This document shows positions 38,042-47,707 of a DNA stretch of 64,000 nucleotides, in pieces. The notes below the pieces were generated by a model. That model ran no database searches and was not told the origin of the DNA. It saw nothing but the letters and a program-made list of their open reading frames with translations. The position numbers and the translations under genes are program-made. The DNA is from Sphingobium sp. 15-1. GTDB taxonomy: Bacteria > Pseudomonadota > Alphaproteobacteria > Sphingomonadales > Sphingomonadaceae. The stretch lies in assembly GCF_013375535.1 (NCBI RefSeq), contig NZ_JABXJG010000001.1, positions 1,674,001 through 1,738,000 on the forward strand, read 5' to 3'. Each line of letters begins with the position of its first letter. Position 1 is the stretch's first letter.

Positions 38042-41000
38042 ATGGCAGGTGCAAGCGGTACGACCATTTTGAACGGCGGGACCGGCAGCGACAATCTCGT
38101 CGGCGGATCAGGCGACGACTTCCTGGATGGCGGCGCGGGGAACGACACGCTGAACGGCGGGTCCGGTAGCGACACGCTCGATGGCGGCGCCGGCATCGAT
38201 CGCGTCCTGGGCGGATCGGGGGCCGACACCCTAATCTACAAGGCATTCGAAAATCAGTGGCTCAGCGGGTCCAGCTATTCCAGCGGCGCCGTTTCCGGCG
38301 GCACCTATATGGGCACCCCGAGCGGCACGAGCTATTCGGGCTACGACTATTATGACGGCGGATCGGGCTCGTCCAAGCTGGGCACGCAAAATGTCGCTGA
38401 TGTGGACAAGCTGCAAATCTGGCTGAGCCCGACGCAACTTGCCGACGCGGCGATCCGCGCAGAGATCGACTATGTCCAGAATATCTGGATTCCCGCGCAG
38501 AAGAACGCCAATACCGGCCAGACCGGGCCTGCCATTTATCAGTTCAAGACGCTCAACCTGCAGATTTCCCAGGTCGAAACCATCGATATTCGGAACTTCA
38601 ACGGAAGCACCGATATAATCGGCCCTAAGCTTATCTCCGTGACGATGAGCGACACGGCGCTGAAGATCGGGGACACGTCGACGGTGACGGTCACCTTCTC
38701 CGAAGCGGTGACCGGCTTCAACAATAGCGATGTGACGGCGGACAACGGAACGCTTTCGACCTTCACCAGCAGCCCGGACGGCAAGGTCTGGACGGCGACC
38801 TTCACGCCGACCGCGAATATCGAGGACAGCTCGAATGTCGTGACGGTGGGGTCGGGCTATACCGATCTTGCAGGCAACGCAGGCACCGGCGGGACGAGCG
38901 CCAATTATGCGATCGACACCAAGGCGCCGACCCTGTCGATCACCGATGACGAAGCGGCCGCCGTCGCCAACAATGCTGGCGGCGCAGTGGTGTTCACCTT
39001 CACCTTCAGCGAGGATGTAACCGGCTTTACCGCCGATGACATCACCATCAGCGGTGGCACCGCCGGAACGTTCACGGCGATCAATGGCCATAGCTATACG
39101 CTGTCGGTCATGCCGCACGCGAACAGCCAGGCGGGCACGATCGGCGTCTCCGTGGCCGACGGCGCCGCCACCGATCTTGCCGGCAACGCGGTCACCGGCG
39201 CCAGCGCCAGCCAGAATTACGACACGCTCAACCCCACCGTCGCGATCAGCTTTGCCGAGACGGCGCTGAGCGACGGCAATGGCGACACGCAGGTGAGCTT
39301 CGTCTTCAGCGAGGCGCCGCTCGGCTTCGTCCTGGGCGACATCAGCGCCAGCCATGGCAGCGTCAGCAATCTGGTGATGGACGACGCCACCCATTATCAC
39401 GCCACCTTCACCGCCGATGACGGGTTCAGCGGCACCGGATCGGTGACGGTCGACGCCGCCAGGTTCACCGACGCCGCGCTCAACGCCAACGAAGCCGCGA
39501 CCCCCGCCACCCTCGCCATCGACACGCTCAACCCGACCGTCACCAACGTGACGGTCAGCGACGCGCTGATCTCCGACAGCGACGCCGGGTCGAGCTTCAC
39601 GGTGACGGTGACCTTCAGCGAGGCGATGGACCAGAGCATCGATCCGACGCTCAGCTTCTCGCCCGCCATGAGCGGCACGCTCACGCCCGGCTCCGGCACC
39701 TGGGTGGACGCGACCACCTATCAGGCGAGCTACACCGCCGCCGACGGCAATGTCGATCATGACAGCGTCACCATCGACGTCAGCGGCGCCAAGGACCTGG
39801 CCGGCAATCTGCAGGACGACTATGCCCCGCAGAGCGAGTTTGCGGTCGACACGCTCAACCCCACCGTCGCGATCAGCTTTGCCGAGACGGCGCTGAGCGA
39901 CGGCAATGGCGACACGCAGGTGAGCTTCGTCTTCAGCGAGGCGCCGCTCGGCTTCGTCCTGGGCGACATCAGCGCCAGCCATGGCAGCGTCAGCAATCTG
40001 GTGATGGACGACGCCACCCATTATCACGCCACCTTCACCGCCGATGACGGGTTCAGCGGCACCGGATCGGTGACGGTCGACGCCGCCAGGTTCACCGACG
40101 CCGCGCTCAACGCCAACGAAGCGGCGACCCCCGCCACCCTCGCCATCGACACGCTCAACCCGACCGTCACCAACGTGACCGTCAGCGACGCGCTGATCTC
40201 CGACAGCGACGCCGGGTCGACCTTCACGGTGACGGTGACCTTCAGCGAGGCGATGGACCAGAGCATCGATCCGACGCTCAGCTTCTCGCCCGCCATGAGC
40301 GGCACGCTCACGCCCGGCTCCGGCACCTGGGTCGATGCGACCACCTATCAGGCGAGCTACACCGCCGCCGACGGCAATGTCGATCATGACAGCGTCACCA
40401 TCGACGTCAGCGGCGCTAAGGACCTGGCCGGCAATCTGCAGGACGACTATGCCCCGCAGAGCGAGTTTGCGGTCGACACGCTCAACCCCACCGTCGCGAT
40501 CAGCTTTGCCGAGACGGCGCTGAGCGACGGCAATGGCGACACGCAGGTCAGCTTCGTCTTCAGCGAGGCGCCGCTCGGCTTCGTCCTGGGCGACATCAGC
40601 GCCAGCCATGGCAGCGTCAGCAATCTGGTGATGGACGACGCCACCCATTATCACGCCACCTTCACCGCCGACGACGGGTTCAGCGGCACCGGATCGGTGA
40701 CGGTCGACGCCGCCAAGTTCACCGACGCCGCGCTCAACGCCAACGAAGCCGCGACCCCCGCCACCCTCGCCATCGACACGCTCAACCCGACCGTCACCAA
40801 CGTGACCGTCAGCGACGCGCTGATCTCCGACAGCGACGCCGGGTCGACCTTCACGGTGACGGTGACCTTCAGCGAGGCGATGGACCAGAGCATCGATCCG
40901 ACGCTCAGCTTCTCGCCCGCCATGAGCGGCACGCTCACGCCCGGCTCCGGCACCTGGGTCGATGCGACCACCTATCAGGCGAGCTACACCGCCGCCGACG

Positions 41001-44000
41001 GCAATGTCGATCATGACAGCGTCACCATCGACGTCAGCGGCGCTAAGGACCTGGCCGGCAATCTGCAGGACGACTATGCCCCGCAGAGCGAGTTCGCGGT
41101 CGACACGCTCAACCCCACCGTCGCGATCAGCTTTGCCGAGACGGCGCTGAGCGACGGCAATGGCGACACGCAGGTGAGCTTCGTCTTCAGCGAGGCGCCG
41201 CTGGGCTTTGTCCTGGGCGACATCAGCGCCAGCCATGGCAGCGTCAGCAATCTGGTGATGGACGACGCCACCCATTATCACGCCACCTTCACCGCCGACG
41301 ACGGGTTCAGCGGCACCGGATCGGTGACGGTCGACGCCGCCAAGTTCACCGACGCCGCGCTCAACGCCAACGAAGCCGCGACCCCCGCCACCCTCGCCAT
41401 CGACACGCTCAACCCGACCGTCACCAACGTGACCGTCAGCGACGCGCTGATCTCCGACAGCGACGCCGGGTCGAGCTTCACGGTGACGGTGACCTTCAGC
41501 GAGGCGATGGACCAGAGCATCGATCCGACGCTCAGCTTCTCGCCCGCCATGAGCGGCACGCTCACGCCCGGCTCCGGCCTCTGGGTCGATGCCACTACCT
41601 ATCAGGCGAGCTACACCGCCGCCGACGGCAATGTCGATCATGACAGCGTCACCATCGACGTCAGCGGCGCTAAGGACCTGGCCGGCAATCTGCAGGACGA
41701 CTATGCCCCGCAGAGCGAGTTCGCGGTCGACACGCTCAACCCCACCGTCGCGATCAGCTTTGCCGAGACGGCGCTGAGCGACGGCAATGGCGACACGCAG
41801 GTGAGCTTCGTCTTCAGCGAGGCGCCGCTGGGCTTTGTCCTGGGCGACATCAGCGCCAGCCATGGCAGCGTCAGCAATCTGGTGATGGACGACGCCACCC
41901 ATTATCACGCCACCTTCACCGCCGATGACGGGTTCAGCGGCACCGGATCGGTGACGGTCGACGCCGCCAGGTTCACCGACGCCGCGCTCAACGCCAACGA
42001 AGCCGCGACCCCCGCCACCCTCGCCATCGACACGCTCAACCCGACCGTCACCAACGTGACGGTCAGCGACGCGCTGATCTCCGACAGCGACGCCGGGTCG
42101 AGCTTCACGGTGACGGTGACCTTCAGCGAGGCGATGGACCAGAGCATCGATCCGACGCTCAGCTTCTCGCCCGCCATGAGCGGCACGCTCACGCCCGGCT
42201 CCGGCACCTGGGTCGATGCGACCACCTATCAGGCGAGCTACACCGCCGCCGACGGCAATGTCGATCATGACAGCGTCACCATCGACGTCAGCGGCGCTAA
42301 GGACCTGGCCGGCAATCTGCAGGACGACTATGCCCCGCAGAGCGAGTTCGCGGTCGACACGCTCAACCCCACCGTCGCGATCAGCTTTGCCGAGACGGCG
42401 CTGAGCGACGGCAATGGCGACACGCAGGTGAGCTTCGTCTTCAGCGAGGCGCCGCTGGGCTTTGTCCTGGGCGACATCAGCGCCAGCCATGGCAGCGTCA
42501 GCAATCTGGTGATGGACGACGCCACCCATTATCACGCCACCTTCACCGCCGATGACGGGTTCAGCGGCACCGGATCGGTGACGGTCGACGCCGCCAAGTT
42601 CACCGACGCCGCGCTCAACGCCAACGAAGCCGCGACCCCCGCCACCCTCGCCATCGACACGCTCAATCCGACCGTCACCAACGTGACCGTCAGCGACGCG
42701 CTGATCTCCGACAGCGACGCCGGGTCGACCTTCACGGTGACGGTGACCTTCAGCGAGGCGATGGACCAGAGCATCGATCCGACGCTCAGCTTCTCGCCCG
42801 CCATGAGCGGCACGCTCACGCCCGGCTCCGGCACCTGGGTCGATGCGACCACCTATCAGGCGAGCTACACCGCCGCCGACGGCAATGTCGATCATGACAG
42901 CGTCACCATCGACGTCAGCGGCGCTAAGGACCTGGCCGGCAATCTGCAGGACGACTATGCCCCGCAGAGCGAGTTTGCGGTCGACACGCTCAACCCCACC
43001 GTCGCGATCAGCTTTGCCGAGACGGCGCTGAGCGACGGCAATGGCGACACGCAGGTCAGCTTCGTCTTCAGCGAGGCGCCGCTCGGCTTCGTCCTGGGCG
43101 ACATCAGCGCCAGCCATGGCAGCGTCAGCAATCTGGTGATGGACGACGCCACCCATTATCACGCCACCTTCACCGCCGATGACGGGTTCAGCGGCACCGG
43201 ATCGGTGACGGTCGACGCCGCCAGGTTCACCGACGCCGCGCTCAACGCCAACGAAGCGGCGACCCCCGCCACCCTCGCCATCGACACGCTCAACCCGACC
43301 GTCACCAACGTGACCGTCAGCGACGCGCTGATCTCCGACAGCGACGCCGGGTCGACCTTCACGGTGACGGTGACCTTCAGCGAGGCGATGGACCAGAGCA
43401 TCGATCCGACGCTCAGCTTCTCGCCCGCCATGAGCGGCACGCTCACGCCCGGCTCCGGCACCTGGGTCGATGCGACCACCTATCAGGCGAGCTACACCGC
43501 CGCCGACGGCAATGTCGATCATGACAGCGTCACCATCGACGTCAGCGGCGCTAAGGACCTGGCCGGCAATCTGCAGGACGACTATGCCCCGCAGAGCGAG
43601 TTTGCGGTCGACACGCTCAACCCCACCGTCGCGATCAGCTTTGCCGAGACGGCGCTGAGCGACGGCAATGGCGACACGCAGGTCAGCTTCGTCTTCAGCG
43701 AGGCGCCGCTCGGCTTCGTCCTGGGCGACATCAGCGCCAGCCATGGCAGCGTCAGCAATCTGGTGATGGACGACGCCACCCATTATCACGCCACCTTCAC
43801 CGCCGACGACGGGTTCAGCGGCACCGGATCGGTGACGGTCGACGCCGCCAAGTTCACCGACGCCGCGCTCAACGCCAACGAAGCCGCGACCCCCGCCACC
43901 CTCGCCATCGACACGCTCAACCCGACCGTGGTGTCGGTAACGATGAGCGACGCGGCGCTGAAGATCGGGGACACGTCAACGGTGACGGTCACCTTCTCCG

Positions 44001-46570
44001 AAGCGGTGACCGGCTTCAACAATAGCGACGTGACGGCGGACAACGGAACGCTTTCGACCTTCACCAGCAGCCCGGACGGCAAGGTCTGGACGGCGACCTT
44101 CACGCCCACCGCGAATATCGAGGACAGCTCGAATGTCGTGACGGTAGGGTCGGGCTATACCGATCTGGCAGGCAACGCAGGCACCGGCGGGACGAGCGCC
44201 AATTATGCGATCGACACCAAGGCGCCGACCCTGTCGATCACCGATGACGAGGCGGCCGCCGTCGCCAACAATGCAGGCGGCGCGGTGGTGTTCACCTTCA
44301 CCTTCAGCGAGAATGTGACGGGGTTCGCAGCCGGCGACATCACCGTCAGCGGTGGCACCGCCGGAACGTTCACGGCGATCAATGGGCAGAGCTATACGCT
44401 GTCGGTGACGCCGGACGCCAATGTTCAGGCAGGCACGATCACCGTCTCTGTGGCGAACGGCGTTGCGCTGGACAATGCGGGCAACCCGATCACCGGGTCG
44501 AGCGCCACGCAGAACTACGATACCAAGAACCCGACGGTAGCGGTCAACATCGTCGACGCGTCGCTGGACAATAACGATCCCACTTCTCAGGTGACCTTCA
44601 CCTTCTCCGAAGCGCCCGTCGGATTTGGAGCCGGCGATATAAGCGCGGTCGGCGGGACGATCAGCAACTTCCAGTCGACGGCCGATCCGCTGGTCTATAC
44701 CGCGACATACACCAAAAATGCGGGCTTCAACGGCACCGGCAGCGTGTCGGTGGGATCGGCGCTCTATACGGATGCGGCGCTCAATCCGGGCGCGACGGGA
44801 TCGGACACGGTAGCGGTCAGCAGTGGAGACACGACTTCGCCAGGCATCGTTTCCATTACGGGCGTTCAGGGCAATGCCGGTCAAAACAGCAAATTGACCA
44901 TCACCTTCAACGAAGCGATGAACACGTCCTTCTTCGACGCGTCGAAAATTCACCTGACGGCAGCCACCGGAACCGCCTCGCTCGTGACGGGAACCGGGGT
45001 CTGGTCCTCCGGCAACACGGTATTCACCGTAGACGTCGCCAAGACCAACGGGGCCAATAACGGCACATCCTATACGGCGACCATCGACGCAGGCGCGTTC
45101 AAGGACGTCGCGGGCAATCTGAGCAATGCGGGAGGGCCGCAGGGCGGCCTGAAACCGGCGGGCGTAGCGGGAGAGCCCATCAACCTTGGCCTATCCCTTC
45201 CGGCCGGACAGGCGGGCGAGGTTCTGGTCACCGTGACCAACATGCCCGACGATTGGAAGCTGGACGGCGGCACCCATAATGCCGACGGTAGCTGGACGGT
45301 GCTGACCGCCGATCCGCGCGCGCTTTCCGTCACCACGCCTGCCACCTTCGCGGGCGCCATAGTGCTGGATGTCGCGATGAGCTGGACGCAAGCGGACGGG
45401 TCTGTCGCGATCATGCACATCGCTGACAATATAGAGGCCTATGCCCCCGGCAACCCGATCTTCGCCTGGTCGGGCGACGACACGCTGACGGGATCGGCGC
45501 AAGCGGACATTTTCGTGTTCGCCCAGCCGATCGGCGCGGATCAGGTGCATGATTTCGACATCGGGGCCGACCGGGTCGATCTGATCGGCTATGCCGGGAT
45601 CAGCGATTTTGCCGGCGTGCTCGCCCATCTGACCCAGGACGCGTCGGGCAATGCGCTGCTCACCCTGGCGGAAGGGCAGACGATCACGCTTCAGGGCGTG
45701 GCGGCGGACTCGCTGACGGCGGCGAACTTCCTGTTCGACGAAACGCCCGTGGTCCACAATCCGGGCGTCATGACGATCGGCAACGGGGCGATGCTTCCGC
45801 TGAGCGGCACAGTCGTCAACAGCGGCCTGATCAGCCTGGAATCGACGGGCGACGCCACATTGCTGCAGCTCATCCAATATGGCACGACGCTTCAGGGCGG
45901 CGGCCATGTGGTGCTGAGCGACGATGGCGGCAACATCATCAGCGGAACCGTGCCTTCCGTCACGCTGAACAATGTGGACAATATCCTGTCGGGCGCGGGC
46001 GCGATCGGCGCGGGCACGCTGACGCTCATCAACGGCGGGTCGATCATCGCGGACGGCGTCAATGCGCTCGTCATCGACACGGGCGCCAATGTCGTCAGCA
46101 ATAGCGGCATCATCGCCGCTACGGGCAGCGGTGGCCTGATGGTGGCCAGCGCGATCGACAATGAAGGCGTGATCCAGCTCAGCTCCAGCCATGCGGTGCT
46201 GGCCGGGAACGTGACCGGCAGCGGCGACGTGCTGCTGTCGGGCACCGCGACCGTCGAATTTGGCGGCCATGTGTCTTCCGACATCGTGGTCGATGCGGGA
46301 GCGACCGGGCTGATCCTGTTCGACGACAGCATATCCTTCAGCGGCACCATCGCGGGGCTGGACAGCGACGATCGCATCGACCTGTCCGACCTGGCCTTCG
46401 ACGCGGGGACCATGCTGAGCTATGCCGCCAACGAGGCCGGGACCGGCGGGGTGCTGACGGTCACCAACGGGACCGACGTCGCGCATCTGACGCTGATCGG
46501 CAGCTATCATGCCGAAGATTTCGGCCTGTGGTCCGACGGCCATTCGGGGACGCTGATCGGCTTCGGCTGA
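38042..46570 (+). CDS. Giant RTX / Ig-like repeat adhesin, type I secretion substrate
   Basis: A 2842-residue secreted protein, probably a biofilm or attachment adhesin. Residues 12-65 are RTX-type calcium repeats (GGSGDDFLDGGAGNDTLNGG). Residues 199-393 are two Ig-like domains, 394-1956 are seven and a half tandem 209-residue units, then a second copy of the first Ig-like block and two further Ig-like domains to about 2390. Near 2477 an RTX-like segment (SGDDTLTGSAQADIFVF, then VHDFDIGADRVDL) begins the C-terminal region, which ends LIGSYHAEDFGLWSDGHSG, the pattern of type I secretion signals. No N-terminal signal peptide. No ABC exporter, membrane-fusion or TolC gene is nearby. Function is inference from architecture. 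Confidence 0.85.
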   Translation: MAGASGTTILNGGTGSDNLVGGSGDDFLDGGAGNDTLNGGSGSDTLDGGAGIDRVLGGSGADTLIYKAFENQWLSGSSYSSGAVSGGTYMGTPSGTSYSGYDYYDGGSGSSKLGTQNVADVDKLQIWLSPTQLADAAIRAEIDYVQNIWIPAQKNANTGQTGPAIYQFKTLNLQISQVETIDIRNFNGSTDIIGPKLISVTMSDTALKIGDTSTVTVTFSEAVTGFNNSDVTADNGTLSTFTSSPDGKVWTATFTPTANIEDSSNVVTVGSGYTDLAGNAGTGGTSANYAIDTKAPTLSITDDEAAAVANNAGGAVVFTFTFSEDVTGFTADDITISGGTAGTFTAINGHSYTLSVMPHANSQAGTIGVSVADGAATDLAGNAVTGASASQNYDTLNPTVAISFAETALSDGNGDTQVSFVFSEAPLGFVLGDISASHGSVSNLVMDDATHYHATFTADDGFSGTGSVTVDAARFTDAALNANEAATPATLAIDTLNPTVTNVTVSDALISDSDAGSSFTVTVTFSEAMDQSIDPTLSFSPAMSGTLTPGSGTWVDATTYQASYTAADGNVDHDSVTIDVSGAKDLAGNLQDDYAPQSEFAVDTLNPTVAISFAETALSDGNGDTQVSFVFSEAPLGFVLGDISASHGSVSNLVMDDATHYHATFTADDGFSGTGSVTVDAARFTDAALNANEAATPATLAIDTLNPTVTNVTVSDALISDSDAGSTFTVTVTFSEAMDQSIDPTLSFSPAMSGTLTPGSGTWVDATTYQASYTAADGNVDHDSVTIDVSGAKDLAGNLQDDYAPQSEFAVDTLNPTVAISFAETALSDGNGDTQVSFVFSEAPLGFVLGDISASHGSVSNLVMDDATHYHATFTADDGFSGTGSVTVDAAKFTDAALNANEAATPATLAIDTLNPTVTNVTVSDALISDSDAGSTFTVTVTFSEAMDQSIDPTLSFSPAMSGTLTPGSGTWVDATTYQASYTAADGNVDHDSVTIDVSGAKDLAGNLQDDYAPQSEFAVDTLNPTVAISFAETALSDGNGDTQVSFVFSEAPLGFVLGDISASHGSVSNLVMDDATHYHATFTADDGFSGTGSVTVDAAKFTDAALNANEAATPATLAIDTLNPTVTNVTVSDALISDSDAGSSFTVTVTFSEAMDQSIDPTLSFSPAMSGTLTPGSGLWVDATTYQASYTAADGNVDHDSVTIDVSGAKDLAGNLQDDYAPQSEFAVDTLNPTVAISFAETALSDGNGDTQVSFVFSEAPLGFVLGDISASHGSVSNLVMDDATHYHATFTADDGFSGTGSVTVDAARFTDAALNANEAATPATLAIDTLNPTVTNVTVSDALISDSDAGSSFTVTVTFSEAMDQSIDPTLSFSPAMSGTLTPGSGTWVDATTYQASYTAADGNVDHDSVTIDVSGAKDLAGNLQDDYAPQSEFAVDTLNPTVAISFAETALSDGNGDTQVSFVFSEAPLGFVLGDISASHGSVSNLVMDDATHYHATFTADDGFSGTGSVTVDAAKFTDAALNANEAATPATLAIDTLNPTVTNVTVSDALISDSDAGSTFTVTVTFSEAMDQSIDPTLSFSPAMSGTLTPGSGTWVDATTYQASYTAADGNVDHDSVTIDVSGAKDLAGNLQDDYAPQSEFAVDTLNPTVAISFAETALSDGNGDTQVSFVFSEAPLGFVLGDISASHGSVSNLVMDDATHYHATFTADDGFSGTGSVTVDAARFTDAALNANEAATPATLAIDTLNPTVTNVTVSDALISDSDAGSTFTVTVTFSEAMDQSIDPTLSFSPAMSGTLTPGSGTWVDATTYQASYTAADGNVDHDSVTIDVSGAKDLAGNLQDDYAPQSEFAVDTLNPTVAISFAETALSDGNGDTQVSFVFSEAPLGFVLGDISASHGSVSNLVMDDATHYHATFTADDGFSGTGSVTVDAAKFTDAALNANEAATPATLAIDTLNPTVVSVTMSDAALKIGDTSTVTVTFSEAVTGFNNSDVTADNGTLSTFTSSPDGKVWTATFTPTANIEDSSNVVTVGSGYTDLAGNAGTGGTSANYAIDTKAPTLSITDDEAAAVANNAGGAVVFTFTFSENVTGFAAGDITVSGGTAGTFTAINGQSYTLSVTPDANVQAGTITVSVANGVALDNAGNPITGSSATQNYDTKNPTVAVNIVDASLDNNDPTSQVTFTFSEAPVGFGAGDISAVGGTISNFQSTADPLVYTATYTKNAGFNGTGSVSVGSALYTDAALNPGATGSDTVAVSSGDTTSPGIVSITGVQGNAGQNSKLTITFNEAMNTSFFDASKIHLTAATGTASLVTGTGVWSSGNTVFTVDVAKTNGANNGTSYTATIDAGAFKDVAGNLSNAGGPQGGLKPAGVAGEPINLGLSLPAGQAGEVLVTVTNMPDDWKLDGGTHNADGSWTVLTADPRALSVTTPATFAGAIVLDVAMSWTQADGSVAIMHIADNIEAYAPGNPIFAWSGDDTLTGSAQADIFVFAQPIGADQVHDFDIGADRVDLIGYAGISDFAGVLAHLTQDASGNALLTLAEGQTITLQGVAADSLTAANFLFDETPVVHNPGVMTIGNGAMLPLSGTVVNSGLISLESTGDATLLQLIQYGTTLQGGGHVVLSDDGGNIISGTVPSVTLNNVDNILSGAGAIGAGTLTLINGGSIIADGVNALVIDTGANVVSNSGIIAATGSGGLMVASAIDNEGVIQLSSSHAVLAGNVTGSGDVLLSGTATVEFGGHVSSDIVVDAGATGLILFDDSISFSGTIAGLDSDDRIDLSDLAFDAGTMLSYAANEAGTGGVLTVTNGTDVAHLTLIGSYHAEDFGLWSDGHSGTLIGFG
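38639..39220 (+). repeat. Left flank of the Ig array, duplicated at 43936
   Basis: This 582-base block (TMSDTALKIGDTSTVTV to SASQNYDTLNP) reappears almost unchanged at 43936-44518 on the other side of the tandem array. The first 270 or so bases are nearly identical; the second domain has drifted (HANSQAGTIGVSVADG versus DANVQAGTITVSVANG). Confidence 0.8.
39221..43909 (+). repeat. Tandem array: seven 627-bp units plus one 300-bp half unit
   Basis: Units begin at 39221, 39848, 40475, 41102, 41729, 42356, 42983 and 43610, exactly 627 bp apart. Each has an A domain (100 residues, starts DTLNPTVAISFAETALSD) and a B domain (109 residues, starts DTLNPTVTNVTVSDALISD); the eighth has A only. Differences are few: Arg/Lys in DAA(R/K)FTD, Ser/Thr in DAGS(S/T)FTV, GTW/GLW in unit 4, and some silent changes. 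As 627 is a multiple of three, copy number can change without a frameshift. Confidence 0.95.
43936..44518 (+). repeat. Right flank of the Ig array, copy of 38639-39220
   Basis: Begins TMSDAALKIGDTSTVTV and runs to SSATQNYDTKNP. Together with the left flank it brackets the array with direct repeats 5.3 kb apart, so recombination between them could remove the whole array in frame. Confidence 0.8.
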
Positions 46571-46615
46571 TCAGGCCCCCACTCCCCGGCGGCGCTCAGG
46601 AGATGGTGCCGCCGT

Positions 46616-47026
46616 TCACGCAAAGGGCGTGGCGAACTCGATGCGGATTCCGCCCGGGATGAACACCAGGAAATGCCGCGTTGCCGAGCCGGGCCGGATC
46701 GGGCCGGGCGCGGCATCGACCACAACCTCCGGATGCGCGGTCACCCTTTGCCATGCGGCATCCAGCGCCGCGTCGTCGGCCACCGCCAGGGACAGATGGT
46801 GCAGGCCGACATTGGCGCGCCGATCGAAGGCCCGCGCCGTCAGCGGATCGGCGGCGCGCCACAAGGTCAGCAGGATGGTGCCGTCAGACACGAATATAGA
46901 CGGATAATCCGGCACGCCGCCAACCTCATCAAAGCCCAGCACGCCGCAAAAGAAGGCCCGCGCCTGGTCAATGTCGGGGACGGTGAGGCCGATATGATGG
47001 ACGCCGCGCGTCAGCTTGTCGGTCAT
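46616..47026 (-). CDS. VOC (glyoxalase-like) family protein
   Basis: A 136-residue single-domain-pair VOC protein. It starts TDKLTRGVHHIGLTVPDIDQ, with a metal-ligand His in HHIGL, a second His in NVGLHHLSLAV and Glu near the end in GGIRIEFATPFA. VOC enzymes include glyoxalases, ring-cleaving dioxygenases and epimerases; the substrate is not predictable. GGAAGG nine bases upstream supports the ATG at 47026. It overlaps the upstream PNPOx-like gene by four bases, so both form an operon facing the LysR regulator. Confidence 0.85.
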   Translation of the reverse strand: MTDKLTRGVHHIGLTVPDIDQARAFFCGVLGFDEVGGVPDYPSIFVSDGTILLTLWRAADPLTARAFDRRANVGLHHLSLAVADDAALDAAWQRVTAHPEVVVDAAPGPIRPGSATRHFLVFIPGGIRIEFATPFA

Positions 47027-47631
47027 GATGCAATTCCTTCCAGTTCGGTGACGCGGGCGCGCAGCAGGGCAAGCTCGTCCAGCAGGGGCTGGATGCCCTG
47101 CCTGAGTTCCGCTTCGGTGAAGCGCGGAGTGATATGTTGCGGGCAGTTCCAGTCGAACCCGATCACGTCGATCAGAAAGGCGCGCTCCGGTTCGGCGGCA
47201 TAGCCCGGCACCATCAGCGCGGCGATGTCGGCGGGATCGTCGCTGCCATGGGCGCGACCGATCAGTTTGAGCCGCCGCCGGTTGGGATAGTCCATCAGGA
47301 ACAGGGAAACGCGATCGTCGGCGGCCAGGTTCGCGGTCGACAGATATTGGCGATTGCCCCGATAATCGGCAAATCCGATCCGGTTTCCCGCGATCCGCCG
47401 CAAAAAGCCCTGGGGGCCGCCGCGATGCTGGACATAGGGCCAGCCGCCTTCGCTGACGCTGGCCATGTAGAAACTGTCGCGGGCGGCGATGAACGCGGTC
47501 TCCCGTTCGGTGAGGCTGTCCATCGGACCGGCGTCCGCCTCCATCCGCGCATAGGCGGCACGCGATCCGGCCGCCTGCTGCAAGGCGCGGGCGCCCGGCC
47601 CGAACAGGGTGTGAAGATAGGTTTGCACCAT
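47023..47631 (-). CDS. Pyridoxamine 5'-phosphate oxidase-like flavin-binding protein
   Basis: A 202-residue split-barrel protein. The core TERETAFIAARDSFYMASVS, then GWPYVQHRGGPQGFLRRI and DRVSLFLMDYPNRRRLKLIGRAH match the PNPOx-like family that binds FMN or a related cofactor. Proteins of this branch are usually not PdxH; they act on diverse small molecules or reduce reactive compounds. The ATG at 47631 is chosen for its match to the family start. It is divergent from the LysR gene with only 76 bases between. Confidence 0.82.
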   Translation of the reverse strand: MVQTYLHTLFGPGARALQQAAGSRAAYARMEADAGPMDSLTERETAFIAARDSFYMASVSEGGWPYVQHRGGPQGFLRRIAGNRIGFADYRGNRQYLSTANLAADDRVSLFLMDYPNRRRLKLIGRAHGSDDPADIAALMVPGYAAEPERAFLIDVIGFDWNCPQHITPRFTEAELRQGIQPLLDELALLRARVTELEGIAS

Positions 47632-47665
47632 ACGTTTGGAGGTAGCGCGTTTCGGTAGACATGAT

Positions 47666-47679
47666 AATGAGGAGTCATT
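47666..47679. promoter_or_regulatory. Inverted repeat, candidate LysR operator
   Basis: AATGA-GGAG-TCATT is a perfect dyad in the 76-base gap between the PNPOx-like gene and the LysR gene. LysR proteins commonly bind dyads in the divergent promoter they share with their target. Confidence 0.45.
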
Positions 47680-47707
47680 GATGTTCACTATTTCATTTTG
47701 GAGAATA

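Noticed and set aside
38231..43789. An 1852-codon open frame on the complement of the adhesin gene
   Set aside because: It exists because the 627-bp repeat is a multiple of three and the GC-rich third positions leave no stop on the other strand. Its product is a repetitive Arg/Gly/His-rich sequence with no recognisable fold and no ribosome site.
39221..43909. A CRISPR-like array because of regular repeats
   Set aside because: The period is 627 bp with no unique spacers, and the whole array is one open reading frame of Ig-like domains.
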